Source: Micrasema longulum (taxonomy: Eukaryota; Arthropoda; Insecta; Trichoptera; Brachycentridae). From it: 64,000 nucleotides of DNA. The notes below the pieces were generated by a model. That model had not been told where the DNA came from. It did no database searches and was given only the letters and a program-made list of their open reading frames with translations. Of this stretch, positions 1 through 12,600 are shown one piece after another; the stretch's first letter is position 1, and every line of letters starts with the position of its first letter. The stretch lies in NCBI GenBank assembly GCA_022494885.1, contig JAGVSM010002426.1:62001-126000 (forward strand), given 5' to 3'. A program made the translations under genes and the position numbers.

Positions 1-964
1 CTAATGAAATTTTCACGCATAGTAGTAAAATTTAAATGTTAAAATTTTTACTTGAAGCACTTATTTTATGGTTATTCATTGCATTATAAAAAATAAAGTT
101 AAATTAATTCATTTCTAATCACATTTTTTTTCATTTCATAGCTACCGTTTTCGGAGCAACACGTGATCCTTAATTAAGGTTTATCTTAATTGACCCTTTG
201 ATAAGGAAGCACGTATGACTTCAAAATCGGTTGTTTATAAAATAAATAAAAGTGGTTAAAAAAATAAATATATATTCAATTACGCATTGATGTTGACTTT
301 TAATCTTTAGTTTTGCAACTACACTTGAATTTTTGTTGATACATATTTGACTAAGAAGCTAAAATGCGTTTTATTTATTTTAAAATACTGTTTCACATTG
401 ATATTCTAGAAAGTTTTTTTAACAATTTGTGTTTTTTGCTTGTTCCAGGTAAGTGTTTCGAGAAATTTCCGTATCTGATAGTGAGTTGGCTTTTCAGGTG
501 TTTGTTTTCATGAAAAGGGTAAGTACATTTTTAGTATTAAAAAGCGCCCTCAGTTTCAAATTTTAAAAGGTAGCATACACATTTCCGAATTTTGCCAAAT
601 CGTAATTTGATAAATCCACCATTAATATTTATAACAATTTTAATTAAAATAGAATAAACAAATGTTTAATTATTAAAACAACGAAACATTTTTGCTGATG
701 GAAATTTCTGTTTCTGTTGGTAATGTCTTATTAAGTGGACGCATTTTTTTTAGTAAATAAGAAAAGTAACTGACTAATGTAAAAAATATGTTCAAATAAT
801 TTGACACCAGTTTTTTTAAATATTTTAATCCCTACAGACGTAAGGATGTAGGATGTAGACGTAGACGTAGTAAGACAACTACTCATAACTTAACAATGGT
901 AATTACACGAACAAACTCCCAGATTATCTTTTATTGTAAGTAATTATTTGGCTACCTGCAGCCA
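1..964. other. AT-rich non-coding stretch
   Basis: No coding exon, RNA gene or recognisable transposon was seen here. Around 836-872 there is a short degenerate tandem array of the hexamer gacgta/gatgta. The composition matches the intronic background of the rest of the window. Confidence 0.5.
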
Positions 965-1595
965 GCTCTTTATTTATTTATTTTGTTTGTTAACGCCCAA
1001 GGGGCAAATGAAAAAAATACATGCTCACATACTAAAAAATAAAACAGAAAATATACTGTGCATGTGAAATTACTTATGAAGTTATACAAAGTTAAAACAT
1101 ATTAATGAAAAACGTTCACAAGAAAAAACAGTAAGCATTTAAAAAAATGCATGGTATAATTTAATGAAATAAATTCTGTAAAGCAAAGAAAGAAAGAAAA
1201 ATGTGAGTAAAATTAATAATTAAGCAATCATATTATCGCGAAATAAGAAGAAATGTATATATATGCGATGATGTATGCAAATACTTAAATGCAATTGAAT
1301 ATTATAGCAAATAAAAACAAGAAATGGGTAATAAAAATAAACAAGTAAATAGTTTTCAGATTTATTGAAATTAATTTTCAATAATAGTTTGACAAGCAGC
1401 TATAAATAAACTTAATATTGTGGACTTACAAGATAATAAAGTTTTGGACAAAATGTCTGCAGCCGTTTCATAAGTGTTACCCAATCTGTGTAGACTCGGT
1501 ATCAATGAATTGTCATGTTGGTTGGAAGAAGTACTGGGGCAATAAAACAATAAAGTACTCCTAGTGTTAACAGGAGGTACTCTAAAATTTTTCAA
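965..1595 (-). mobile_element. 3' end of a decayed non-LTR retrotransposon (Jockey/CR1-like)
   Basis: On the reverse strand, 1595-1371 reads as an open frame whose first half matches the typical C-terminus of Jockey/CR1-type reverse transcriptase ORFs: a 'TRST.LF' block, then a 'TN/..NS.I' block, then 'LGN' and 'ADIL'. Beyond the stop, the reverse strand ends in a tail with ccttgggcgttaac followed by repeated aaat units (about 1010-965). This resembles the tail of the + strand element ending near 16509 (cattgggcgtttac plus ataaataaataaa), so the two are probably related families. Only the 3' end survives, as expected for 5'-truncated LINE insertions. The assignment is by motif pattern only. 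Confidence 0.55.
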
Positions 1596-1859
1596 TTCAC
1601 CTATTTTTGGGACGTCAAAATTATTTCACTTGTAAAGTTTTTTTTGGCAATTAAAATAACTTAAAAACTTGAGTACGTACGTAGTTGTTTTAAATAATTT
1701 ATTTTGCATAACGCATACAAATAAATCTTACAAATATAAACATTTTTAAATATCTACCCCATGTTTTGAACGCTTTACTGTTTTACAAACGCTCGAATAA
1801 TAAACATTATAATCAATCCAACTAGTCCAAGTCGTATAATAATTGAAAAATTGTTTTTA

Positions 1860-2125
1860 GACGTTGCCTAGTGTGTAAAATAATTATTCAATTAGATGAA
1901 TCTCTTCATTTCAGTAAAGGTTTCAATACCCTACCTTCACTAAAATCAACTAATTGAAGAATTGAAGAAATATGGATATTCAAACATGAAAAAATTGTGA
2001 AAGTTACACAATTTGTAAAGTTACGACATTAACAAACCAATGGCAGGTCAAAAGCCTTGTGAATGCCTTAGCTTTTATATTTCCTTTTCTTAAGTGTTCT
2101 TCATCTTTGTTGTAATTTGTTGATT
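1860..2125 (+). repeat. Rep-1 interspersed repeat, copy 1
   Basis: Same order of blocks as the copies near 25.6, 36.2, 39.1 and 51.4 kb: 'gttgcctag', then a tract with tcaactaattgaagaattg, then 'ttcaaacat', 'gttacaca..tgtaaagt', 'aatggcaggtcaaaagcc' and 'ttgtgaatgcc'. It is one of the more diverged copies. No conserved open frame is shared between copies, so it behaves as a non-autonomous element. Confidence 0.6.
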
Positions 2126-2249
2126 ATAAATAGCGTATAAAAAAAACAATATATATTATGGTAAAATCAAAATATTGTGTGTGCGATATTCCAATGCATT
2201 TAATTTATTTACAAGGCTTAGTAACACAATCTTCAGTATCACAATAAGG

Positions 2250-4180
2250 TCACGTCTCAAAGGGCCCAGTCCCAGCGTCCGTTACGTTTTTGTTTATAAA
2301 ATGAGATTTTAAGCGTTGTGACATTATTTTCCCGCGGGGTATACACCTTTATGGGTATTCTTTCGACGTTCGCGTATTTGGTCTCGATTCATAGCGCCGC
2401 GACGCTGATCTACTCACGCGTGCTGTATCGTTTTGAACACGCTTCAAAACAACAAGTTGGGAATCATTAAGTCAGAGCATTACGTGATCGAAATTTTTTA
2501 TGTTTTTTAGTTTTCTGTAACTTTTATGACTCATAAAATTATTAAGATTTAAAAAATATTTTTTACAGTAGCCTTTAAGTTAATGTAGGAAGTATTTAAA
2601 TTCGATAAAATTCAATTTAAGTAAATTTTTTAAATTGACGAAATAAATTTTTTTTAGAGGAAGTTGTGTTTTTGGGTAGTAATTAATTACAACCCCCGAA
2701 AAAGTGCGAGATTTCCCTTATCATTCCGTGAGCGGCGGAGTTTTGTTTGGAAATGACGTCCGGACGCGGTACTGGCGGTACTGGGGGCGGGGCGGGAGGC
2801 CGCAGGGGTGCGCCGTGCGCAGGGCGGGGGGGTGGCGGCGGCGGGCGCCCGGCGGCGGGGCGGTCGATGAGCGCGGCGGCGCCCGGGCCGCACTCGCACA
2901 GCGCGCGCCCTCCCGACACGTCGTGCCTGCCGCTCCGCTGCCGCCGAACGCTATATACAAGCTGTAAGTCACTTTTCCTCAAGTAAAACTGTCTTGTATC
3001 ACTTCTCCGCCCCCGCCCCCCCGGATGCCTCCGCCTCCCCCCCGGACGGCCCGGCTGGTCTGATCGCGCCCCGTACATGTCGCAGTGTTAGAGTCAGTGT
3101 CCCGCGCTAGTGCTGCCCGCGAAGAATGCAAACCGGTGCTGTTGTGCGATTCGGTGGAGGCTTGTTTTTCCCCATGGACTCTGTCGCTCCGGAGAAGAAG
3201 AAAGTTAGTATACCCCGAGGTCTTTCCTCGACACTTTTCATAACCGTCCATTTTCAAACTTTTCAAACTTTTTCTTTCCGCGAGCTTAAACTCCTCTTAG
3301 CGATGAAAGCAACCTCCTCTCTCGTGTTTTTACTGTTAACTTTCGCTTGAAATCTCGTAAATCTCCCGAAAATAGCGAGTTTCCGAATCTTGCTTCCGGA
3401 AACGGTATTCAGTGGCGGCAATTATAGGTGCTTTATTCCGGAACTACTTGAAACTTGTATAATTTACCTCCAACTTTAGTAACAATTTTCTCTGCGAGTG
3501 TTGTTACCGTCGGCCGGTTACTTTTTATCAAAATTGTGAAAAACTTTAAAAATAAAAATGGAAACCAAAAAAATATTTACTAATAACTTAGAAAAGTGTT
3601 CGTTTCTCAAAAAGTTGCAAAACTTTTATCCACGTCGGTTTTTTAGAAAAAATTGTGTTTGAAAATATTTCTTCACGCAATGTTTTTGACCGCTATCAAT
3701 GGGGTAGAATTTGTGAGTTTGCCGTCGGAAACTTTGTGTCGATATTTTTTCGAGATTATTCGGTTATTACTAGAAGTGATTTTCTTAAGAAAAATTGAAT
3801 ATTCCGAATGCCAGTCGAACCGCCGGAAATTGGCTTTCGGCCGAAGTGAAAATCTAGTCCCGAGTTTTCTTGACACGCGAGTGGTAGATGTATGGAGGGT
3901 TGCTCACTACCTGTTTCTGTACCTGTTCTCTGTACCTATTTCGTAGAACAGACTCGTGATCGGAATGGTTAAGCCGGCCGCGCAGTAAATATGCCGATCT
4001 CGACCGTACGGCCATATACATACCTCAGTCCCGATGTATTATGGACGTAGCTTCGTAAACCGATATCATTGCATTATTCATATATTTTCAATTACCTTAA
4101 AGCCGCCTCGTTGCGACAGTACCGAGTTATTGCATGAGTTCGCGTTGTTAAGTGTGTTCGAAGACCAATTTATATTATTT
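2250..4180. promoter_or_regulatory. CpG-rich island, candidate promoter region
   Basis: The base composition changes abruptly. Within 2755-2960 the sequence is overwhelmingly G+C with many CpGs, and 3000-3070 is C-rich with cccgcccc GC-box-like runs. CpGs stay frequent to about 4170 (ccggaa, cggccggtt, ccggccgcgcag). The surrounding DNA is strongly AT-rich. Initiator-like tcagt/tcatt motifs occur at about 2721 and 3092. No transposon signature was seen inside. In an insect locus this pattern suits a promoter with a GC-rich 5' exon. Which gene it serves is inferred only from its position upstream of, and on the same strand as, the Rbp6 exon. Confidence 0.4.
2753..2963 (+). CDS. candidate 5' coding exon (Gly/Ala/Pro-rich N-terminus), possibly Rbp6
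   Basis: An ATG at 2753 has G at -3 and opens a 70-codon frame that ends one base into codon 71 at a near-consensus donor (AAGCT|GTAAGTC, GT at 2964). The predicted peptide starts MTSGRGTGGTGG, has a run of six glycines and is Arg/Pro/Ala-rich, with LPLRCRRTLYTS at its end. This is low-complexity sequence and I recognise no domain. Musashi-family proteins have short, poorly conserved N-termini before RRM1, so a spliced N-terminal exon is plausible, but homology cannot show it. All frames in such GC-rich DNA tend to stay open, which weakens the coding case. It could equally be a non-coding 5' UTR exon. The donor and the island context are the main support. Confidence 0.25.
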
Positions 4181-7100
4181 TTCCGAAAATAATAAAGACC
4201 ACGTATTTCCGTTTTCCTTGCATGCCATCCATTATTTACTTTAATGTTGTCTGCATGTTAAGTTTTGTGTATTTTATCTATGTTTTCAGTGATTTTTCAA
4301 CTTTAAGAAAATCAAACAGAATATTTAAAAGTGACGAAATATATTTTTTTAATGACAAAGATGTTTTATGTTGAATATGTGTTTATAATTAATGTATATT
4401 GACTGTGGAAGTATAATTAAATTTTACAAAAGTTTAAAGTAGTTGAACCCAATGTCCATATCACCGTCAGGCTGTAAGCCTTCGAAACACGTGAGATACC
4501 GGCTTTGAGAAATCTGATACAGTCGCATTACACAAATTTCGGTCGTTTTGATGAATAATTAATTAACTAATTTCGCCAACAAATCTCAGGCGGGTAACAA
4601 ATCTCTAAATAAGATTAGTTGCGTGAAGGGAGAGAAAATAACCTCTCTATCCCTTACCTTCACAGACCCGTGCCGAGCATATACAAATAGTGTACATACG
4701 TGTACATTAAACATAACATTCACGCTTACTTATGCTACAAAACATCCGTCACGAAAATTGTAACTTGGCTCTTATTCTTCATTTCTCAAATATAAAATTC
4801 AAAACCCGAAAAAAATACCTCTACCATTTTCAAACAAAATTATGTGTTTTTCACCTGCATTTAATGATTTTACCAAAATATACTACAATTGTTTTATAAA
4901 AATGATCACCTTTATACGCAATTTATTATGTTTTTTTTGTAATTATACGATCGATGATCGACAAAATTCTAATTCTTTCATCTAAAAGAAAATTTATACC
5001 AAAATTAAAACTGTTAACTTGCGAAACAAATCACGTTCTTAAAGTTTGTAAATCTAATTATCTCTCTTAAAATTAGGAATCAAAATGTATAAAACTTTTC
5101 CAGCAAATTATTTCCCGAAATGATAACTTTTCTTATCAAAAGGGAAACCAGTTTTAATATAATTAAATCAGAAATGGTTTGTATTGGTAAAGAGAGGCCT
5201 CCGTGCCTATTTTATTCTATTTACCTAAACCGCAGGCATCCGAGAGGGTTCACTGATTTATAGATTAATTTTAGGGCTATATTGCAAACAGACTTAATTT
5301 GAAACATACCCTTGCTTAAGCGTACTTTAAGGATACTTGTTTATAACGAGGTTTGAACGTATAATATCAAGAGTGTGTGGATGTTAATACGTTGTATGTT
5401 CTGGAAGATCTTAAAATGATTTTAGCGTTAAAACATGGCTAACTTAATTTATTACACGAATGTGAAATTTCGTAGCAATAAATATAATTAACTCACAAAT
5501 AAAAATCCTTAAATCATATAAAATGAATTAAAAATACCAAAACATGATTTTTTGAGATTCAACCATGATCGCATTATTTAAAAAGTAATAAGATGTTTTT
5601 AAAACGACGTTTTCAAACGAAAAATGATTTTTTCAATTCCATTAATTTTTTTAAGGAACAATGCCTATTTTTAATTATCGGGGTTAAATGAATGAATATT
5701 TCGAAGCGTAATTTGAAAAATAAATGCCTGCATTGTTTGAACCTACACATGTCTACATAAAGCGTAAAAATCAATGCGTAATGCATTATTTGTGACGGGA
5801 AATGATAGATATACGTAATGTGTGTTCATTTTTTTAAATATCAAAGTATCTGACAAACCGTCCGCAACATATTTTAAATTAAAAAGTAATCACATTTTTA
5901 AAATATAAATAATAAATATATCTATATTTGTTTATTAAAGTAAATCATATTTTAATAATTTATATTCTGATCATCAAATAAATTAATAAGCAATGTGTAT
6001 TAATAGTATTGCGTTTAAATATTGAAAACAATTGACCATTGTAAAATTGAAATTCCACACTTTCCAGATTAAATCGTACATAAACTGCCATAATAAGTTT
6101 ATGCATACTTTTAGTCAATTTGCTTTAACCGATAGGGGTGTGATTTTTGGGTCTAACATTAAATGTTTTGTATTTTAAATTAAAGTTAACTATGCAGATT
6201 TGTTTTAAAAATTATTAACATAAAATCAGCTAGAAATAAATTAAATATTACATGCAAGACAGTGTGCTACTGTAACACATTTTATTTTTAATTTACTGAT
6301 ACCTGACTAGTACGAACTAAAATATATTTGATTTAAAAATAATATTGAAAGATTTAATACAACAATGGTTCGAAATAGTTTATAACTCTTTCTTACAAAT
6401 GAGTGTTCAATCAATCAAGTGTTGAGAAATAAGCTAATTGCTATTATAATCAGAATAAGAAATTATTTTTGTAAACAGTATGAATTATTTTTTCAAATTT
6501 TTATGTAATTTTCTCTTTTTGTTTAATTTGACTTGTTTCAAATATTATTACTATTTTTTTATCGCGTAAATTGGTTAAAAGTGCGTAAGCCTACCTATAA
6601 TTTTATTAAATACTGAAGTTTTACAGAAAAAGTCATGAAAATATAACTCAATCAAAAAATTAATCACAATATTGCATTTTTTTATAATAAAATAATAAGC
6701 GGTTAAACTAATTACAAATTAGATTTAATTAATAAGTTCCACGTAAATAAAAATAGAGGTATAGAAAATAAAACAGTTGTTTTGACGAGAAAATCAGTAA
6801 TACAACGTATTATAAATACCTATTTGAAATAGTACAATGAATTATCTTAGGTATTACTTCGAATTAATGTTATTGAATTTTTTTAATTGCATTCTTAACA
6901 ACTAAAAAATACATATAAGTTTTTTCTTGAATTTTTTTTAATTCACTTAATATCAAATAATTAAATCAGTATTTCGTGTCCGCATTTGTTAGCTCGGTGA
7001 AGTAAAATCCCACCTCTTATCTGAATTTCTAGAAGATTGTATCGAATCTATGGATTATGGACACTCGCTACCTTTCTACCCGCATAAATATTTTATTCCA

Positions 7101-8961
7101 AAACCTTTATCTGTTATTGAATCAGCAGACTACAATGTACAGACCAAATAAGACTTAAAATAGAGAAAGCAATATCATGTATACTGTTGTTTTCAATGGA
7201 CGTCTCGCAACTAAACTTCTACTGGTTAGTGGAAAAGTCAAAGCAGATGTAAATAATTGAAAATGTAAATTGAAAACTTACTGTTGAGTGAGGAGGAGTG
7301 TTTTTATTAAATCGTTTTCATGAGCGCCAATTTAAAAGATTCTTAGATTGTTTTTGCGACATTTTAATAGTGACAATCCTCTCATTTCAAAGCGTTTGGA
7401 GTTTAAAGAAAGAAAAGTGATTTTTCCTCTGTGTTTTTGACTAAAATTCAAGAAATAATAAAAAATAAAAATAATTCGAGAAGGGAATATGGAATTCGAG
7501 GGAAAACTTTAGTGTTCTATATTTACAAAAAATAAATATTTGCATTTACCTATTTATTTAAATAATGGGAGCAATTCGTTTGTTCAGACATGAAAAACCA
7601 TGGTAAAAAATAAGAAATGAGTCACAAAAGAGCGGAGTTTGACCTTCTAACCTCCTGATCTTAAGTCAGCCATAAGAATATAAAACTAGACCTACCTGGA
7701 TGTTTTATGTGTATTTTATTAAACTATTTAACAGAACTTGTTAAAAAGTTTAATAAAATATACACGGAATATGTGTATATTGAAAAAAAAAATACTTATT
7801 CCGTAGCGGATATAATACAATTATGCCAGCATTTTTTCCGATTCTTGTAAAATTACCGGAACGTACTTTTTGGTAAGGCCTTCAGTTCCGTCAGCGGTTC
7901 GGTCTTTATCAATTCTATGGTCGCAAAATGTCGTCCTTTCATGGTCTTATTAATCGACTGGAACAGGTTTGCTCTGGAGTAATCTGAAATTTCGCCGATC
8001 ATATTAAAACGCGTGTTAGTTTGTCTGTCAAAAACCAACTACGCGTTCAAAACAAACAAAAACACAAAACTTCAGCCCTATGGGGAATTTGATGCAAAAA
8101 ATATTTTCTTACGCGCGATAAAATTATAGTATTAAATTTTGCGACAAAATGCACGAAAAAAAATTAAAAAATATTTGAATAAAAACGAACTACTTTGAAC
8201 GTCACTTGTTCATATGAATCAATTAATGATAAGAGAGTTGAGAAAGGTTTTCGGTGAGCGGTGATTCAACAGACCAATGGGCAAACTGGCAGAAAATAAG
8301 CGGAAGAGAGCCTCTGACCTCATGCGTAACGGAGTAATCTAGAATTTTCGTACCCAAAAAAGATGTCATCTGAACAGAAATCGGATACTAGATTTAATAA
8401 TTTGTCTTGATACTTTGTTCATCCATTTGGCTTATTAGTAATTGCTTTTAAGTTTGTTCTGAGGCAACAATACCATCCTCCATCCTCTCAATAAACGCCT
8501 ATATACATCTTACCATTTCGTAAGCCACAATTGCTAATCGGATATCGCCAAGAACTGAGTCTGTCGTTATTGTTTAAATTCTTGATGTTAGGCGTTAATC
8601 CTATACAAATGATAACTCGGAGCCAATATCAGAGCCGGAAAGCCGAGTAAATAACGTTCATTAATTGAAAATGTAATTCATTAGGATCGGATAAGTACCG
8701 CAATTCTTAATTTATAACCACGTTAAATAGAATAAATAATTTAATTCGTTTTTAATATTAATTGATTTTAATCAGATTAAAATTAATTTAAATAATAGTT
8801 GTTTAACCGAGGCTTATTTAAATTGATTTATATTCAATACAAGATTGTTATTTTGTACATTTATAAAATAACTTTTTAACTTATGATTTTTTTTATGCTT
8901 ATATTACGTATTGAATTTTTTTTATTTTCTCGGTTTTTGGCCATAATGCCAACATATTATC
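4181..8961. other. AT-rich non-coding stretch
   Basis: Nothing coding was recognised. The stretch is very AT-rich, with short frames only. A slightly less AT-rich block at about 4440-4700 (containing aggctgtaagccttcgaaac) has no recognisable identity. No terminal-repeat structures or tRNA-like boxes were seen. Confidence 0.5.
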
Positions 8962-9215
8962 ATGATTTCCCTATCCGCACCTAGTGGTGCATAGAGCACT
9001 GCATTGGTACTTCAAATGCAGTGTTTTGTTGATTACTTGTTACATTAAGGTACGGTTATTAGCCTTACGGTTTATGTACCAGTCCAGGGCAGTAAAATAT
9101 TGCAGTGAATTACCTTTAAAATAAACATTTCACGTTGGCTCGGCCAGGAATCAAACTCGAGACCTCAAGCATGGTTAGTGCACGTACTTAAAACTACAGT
9201 ACTAGGTGAACTCAC
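8962..9215 (-). mobile_element. SINE-A, tRNA-derived, copy 1
   Basis: Read on the reverse strand, this contains gaggtctcgagtttgattcc, a good match to a Pol III box B (GGTTCGANTCC type), then a body with ggactggtac and a 3' end with ccaatgcagtgctctatgca. The same body and 3' end recur in five other places (23.9, 26.4, 31.9, 37.4 and 53.6 kb). The best-preserved tRNA head is in the 31.9-kb copy. This is a non-autonomous retroposon with no coding function. Confidence 0.7.
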
Positions 9216-9269
9216 CCCCACTCGAAGTCTTCTTTCAGAATGATCAGATTATTCATAGCACATAAGGTT

Positions 9270-9660
9270 GCTACACAGGCTCAATATCAGGCATAAAAGA
9301 AACGTTCGCATTCTATTGCCCCTTCACAATATTGAAATGATCCCTCTTTACCTGTTTTTATCTGATAGAGCTCTTCCAATCTCAAATCCTATCACAGCAT
9401 GGGCTATCTCTTCGTTCTAGTAATGAGAGAACCCTTTCAATACTCATTCACCTCTCTTTTATTTTACCTCCTCTTTCACAGGAGTAGCTGTTTGTTTGTG
9501 GAATAATCACCTCACTTATTCCATGTCAAAGATGCTTCTTTATTCACATTCTAATCATGATTGAACTGTCACTATATAAATAAATATATATTTTCCTTTT
9601 TTCTCCTTTATTCTTCCCCACTTTTACTCTTTTCTCTCACCATAATGTACTGTCGCTATT
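9270..9660 (+). mobile_element. 3' fragment of a non-LTR retrotransposon ORF (degenerate)
   Basis: Pieces of frame around 9420-9560 read REPFQYSF, then after frameshifts GVAVCLWNNHLTYSMS. This matches the C-terminal pattern of many LINE reverse-transcriptase ORFs (F...R.F....LWN.LP..I). Pyrimidine-rich DNA follows. Several stops and shifts show it is dead. It lies directly beside the oppositely oriented SINE-A copy. The clade cannot be assigned. Confidence 0.4.
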
Positions 9661-12600
9661 TAGATAATTTTTGTTTCTAAAAAAAATACATGTGTTTAAA
9701 AACATGCTAATATACCTTCAACATGTACATTTACTACTGATTTTTTAAAATTTAACGATTTAGGAAGCAGGAAGAAATTGTTTTGAGGTAATATGCTCGC
9801 CCTTATGCATATGTATGCAAACTGTATAATATGTCACACATTTGCACTTTATATAAAGTGTTCAAATAAATAAATAAGGCATTTTAAACATTGTTAGTGT
9901 ATTTTGTACATTGATAATCTATTTTAAACATACCATCAACCATAAGAAAAATTTAAGCTTTTTTGTTTTTACATCAGTTATGTTTAAGTTTTTTTTTAAA
10001 TAAGGTCATTATTTTTTTTATATTTCACTAATTCAGTATAAAAAAATCAGTATTCCTCTTTATCGATAAAGTATAAATTCTGAAGCACACTTGAGATCGT
10101 CATTATTTCGATGGTCCCTACGTATACCATCGAATATTTATTTTAGGAAGTTCACACTACAGCAAAAACAAAACATCATATTTTTTAAGAAGCTATCTAA
10201 TACTGTAGAATCGCCAAACATATGTTTACTGAAATGCAATAGACATACTGTTTGGCAGTTCTTAGGTATTTGATGGCTGGCTTCTTAAAAAAATATTAAC
10301 CTTTGTGTTTGCCTTCCTGAAAACCTCACAAAATGCAGATTCGATAGTACACGTAGGGACCGTCGATTTATTCTTGGTAAGTTTTAATTAATTCAGCTTT
10401 ATTCATTTCTATTTACAACAAATTTCCATAAAAACTGGCTGACGCTGCCCGTTTTAAAACATTTTCTCCGATCAAACACGCTGCTGATAACGACGGAAGC
10501 TCCGACAAAACGCCAGTATCAAATCACCGGTCGGCAAATAGAAGCCAATATGCATCATTGAAATTGCCCGCACGAGCGGACTTTTCAATACTCTGTCTGT
10601 TTCAGTACTCAGTACATTAAACATACAACCCGATACCCAGTTAGCCTTAAATATAGCGGGAACGACGAATTTCTATAGCGCTGATTTCATTTTTTGCAAT
10701 AATTAAAACTCTATTCGACGGAACATATAAAACTGTATCGCCATTCACAAACAGTTGATTATTTTATTCTCTCTCTGACACGACAATGAAATAGGATTTT
10801 TCAATCAGGGCGATATTGTTTACAGACAAAAATACTTATAAAGTAATATTGACTCTGATAATATAACGCTTGCGTATAAAATGATACATTTTAATAAATT
10901 TCGAAACACAATCACCATTGTACATATGGTACACTTTATGTTGTTCCAATCCCTGCTTACAAAGCAAATTACTGCTGACCACTCGCTTACCATCAAAACT
11001 CGGAATATATCCAGCAGAGCACTCATAATGAAAAGCTATCAAATCAGGACAAGTAAACTGCTAATCATGAATTCCATTTCATTCAGCACGTTTGTTTACG
11101 ATGTTTGGTTTGCTCTCTGTCAGCAAATGGCCGACCGCTACAATAATTATTACTGATGAACATCGAACTATCGTATTTTTAAATATTGTTTCTTTCTACG
11201 CGTATGACAAGCTCGATTAAGGACCGAAAACTAAAATTCGAAAACACTTTATCCTTTCTAATTTATAATGCACGATCTTGCAAAGATTCCCCTTTACTCC
11301 GACTGGAGTCATTTTATTTCGTGGCGCACAATTCGTATGATTTGTCATTGGACAACAATGGTTTATATATTTCAATGGGGGCTGTCAGTTTTGGAGAGCA
11401 TTCCATTGAATAGCGACATTCCCTTCCATTCAGTCCTCATCCTTCGCAGGATACACCCCATTGGCATTACTGAGCAGCCATAGCATTGTTGTTCTCGAGT
11501 TATGCAAACAATTATTACCACACATACCTTCGTGGGTGGAACACCCTCTCCTCGCTACACCTCCTATTGGAATAATCAGACAATAGATCAGTCTGAGATT
11601 TCGTTTTATTCACGGTTAAATTATGGATTTCATTACTGTCGTAAACTTAATTGCGTTTGTTAATGTAAAATCACCACTTTACGCTTTGACCCCTGTGTGA
11701 GAAAAGCGTGTATTTTTCAAGCAAACATACTCACCTAAGTTGTATATTAAGCTATAAAGCTTGTTTAACCCTTCTGAATATGAACAGAGGCTTCAAGAAA
11801 CAACGTAGTAAACAAGAGATGTGTGTAATAATAAACGTACTACTGAAACCCATATTCATACTTTGAAGTTTAATGATATCTCCCAAAGCACAGCGCTGTC
11901 AAAATTATGATGGCAACCACTCTCAAGAATCAGGCCTTGTACACTATACGCGTGACGTAGAGCATCGTCCCGGCTAGGTCTCTCTTACACAGTTCAACCG
12001 GCCAATAAATATTTCACGGTGGGTTCTCTCTGGAACAATTCCCTAGGAGTATGGTTAGAGAAGAAACAAATACACCAGATGACGAGGGCTGACACCGCAT
12101 AATGGTCGTGATGGATTAAATGTACTCGGGGATTAATTTGTGGGATTGTTCATTCATTATTTAATACGGAGTTATACGTCAAGTTTGGTTTCAATCGAAC
12201 CATTAATCATTCATTTTCGTACACGTTTTAAAATCAGATAAACTAACACATCGAAAGATAAATTTGTTTCAGATAATTATTCAACACAGATCAAATTATA
12301 TTATCATTAATTATTAGTGTACTAATAAACAAAATTAAAAATGATTACATAAAAAATTATTTAAGTAAATTACAGGTAAAATAAAAAAATTGTATTTACC
12401 AACTATTTTTTTGAAATAAAAAAAAAACATTTAACTCCTCTGGCACTTAAATCGTAGGACTATGATAACTTTCGTCATACACATACATGATTGAGATTAC
12501 AAAACACAAGCATTTTTCTAATTATGAAGTGCTATATTCGTAGGTACATCACACAAAAACAAATAAATAATCACAGGAAAAAATCTAATATTGCAGGCCG

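Noticed and set aside
2683..3266. Reverse-strand frames across the CpG island
   Set aside because: These are mirror frames of the GC-rich block. They are low-complexity Arg/Pro/Gly runs without splice context.
3653..3946. 97-residue frame in the CpG-rich region
   Set aside because: No recognisable motif, and the opposite strand is open as well. There is no good donor or acceptor, and the residue pattern is that of translated non-coding DNA.
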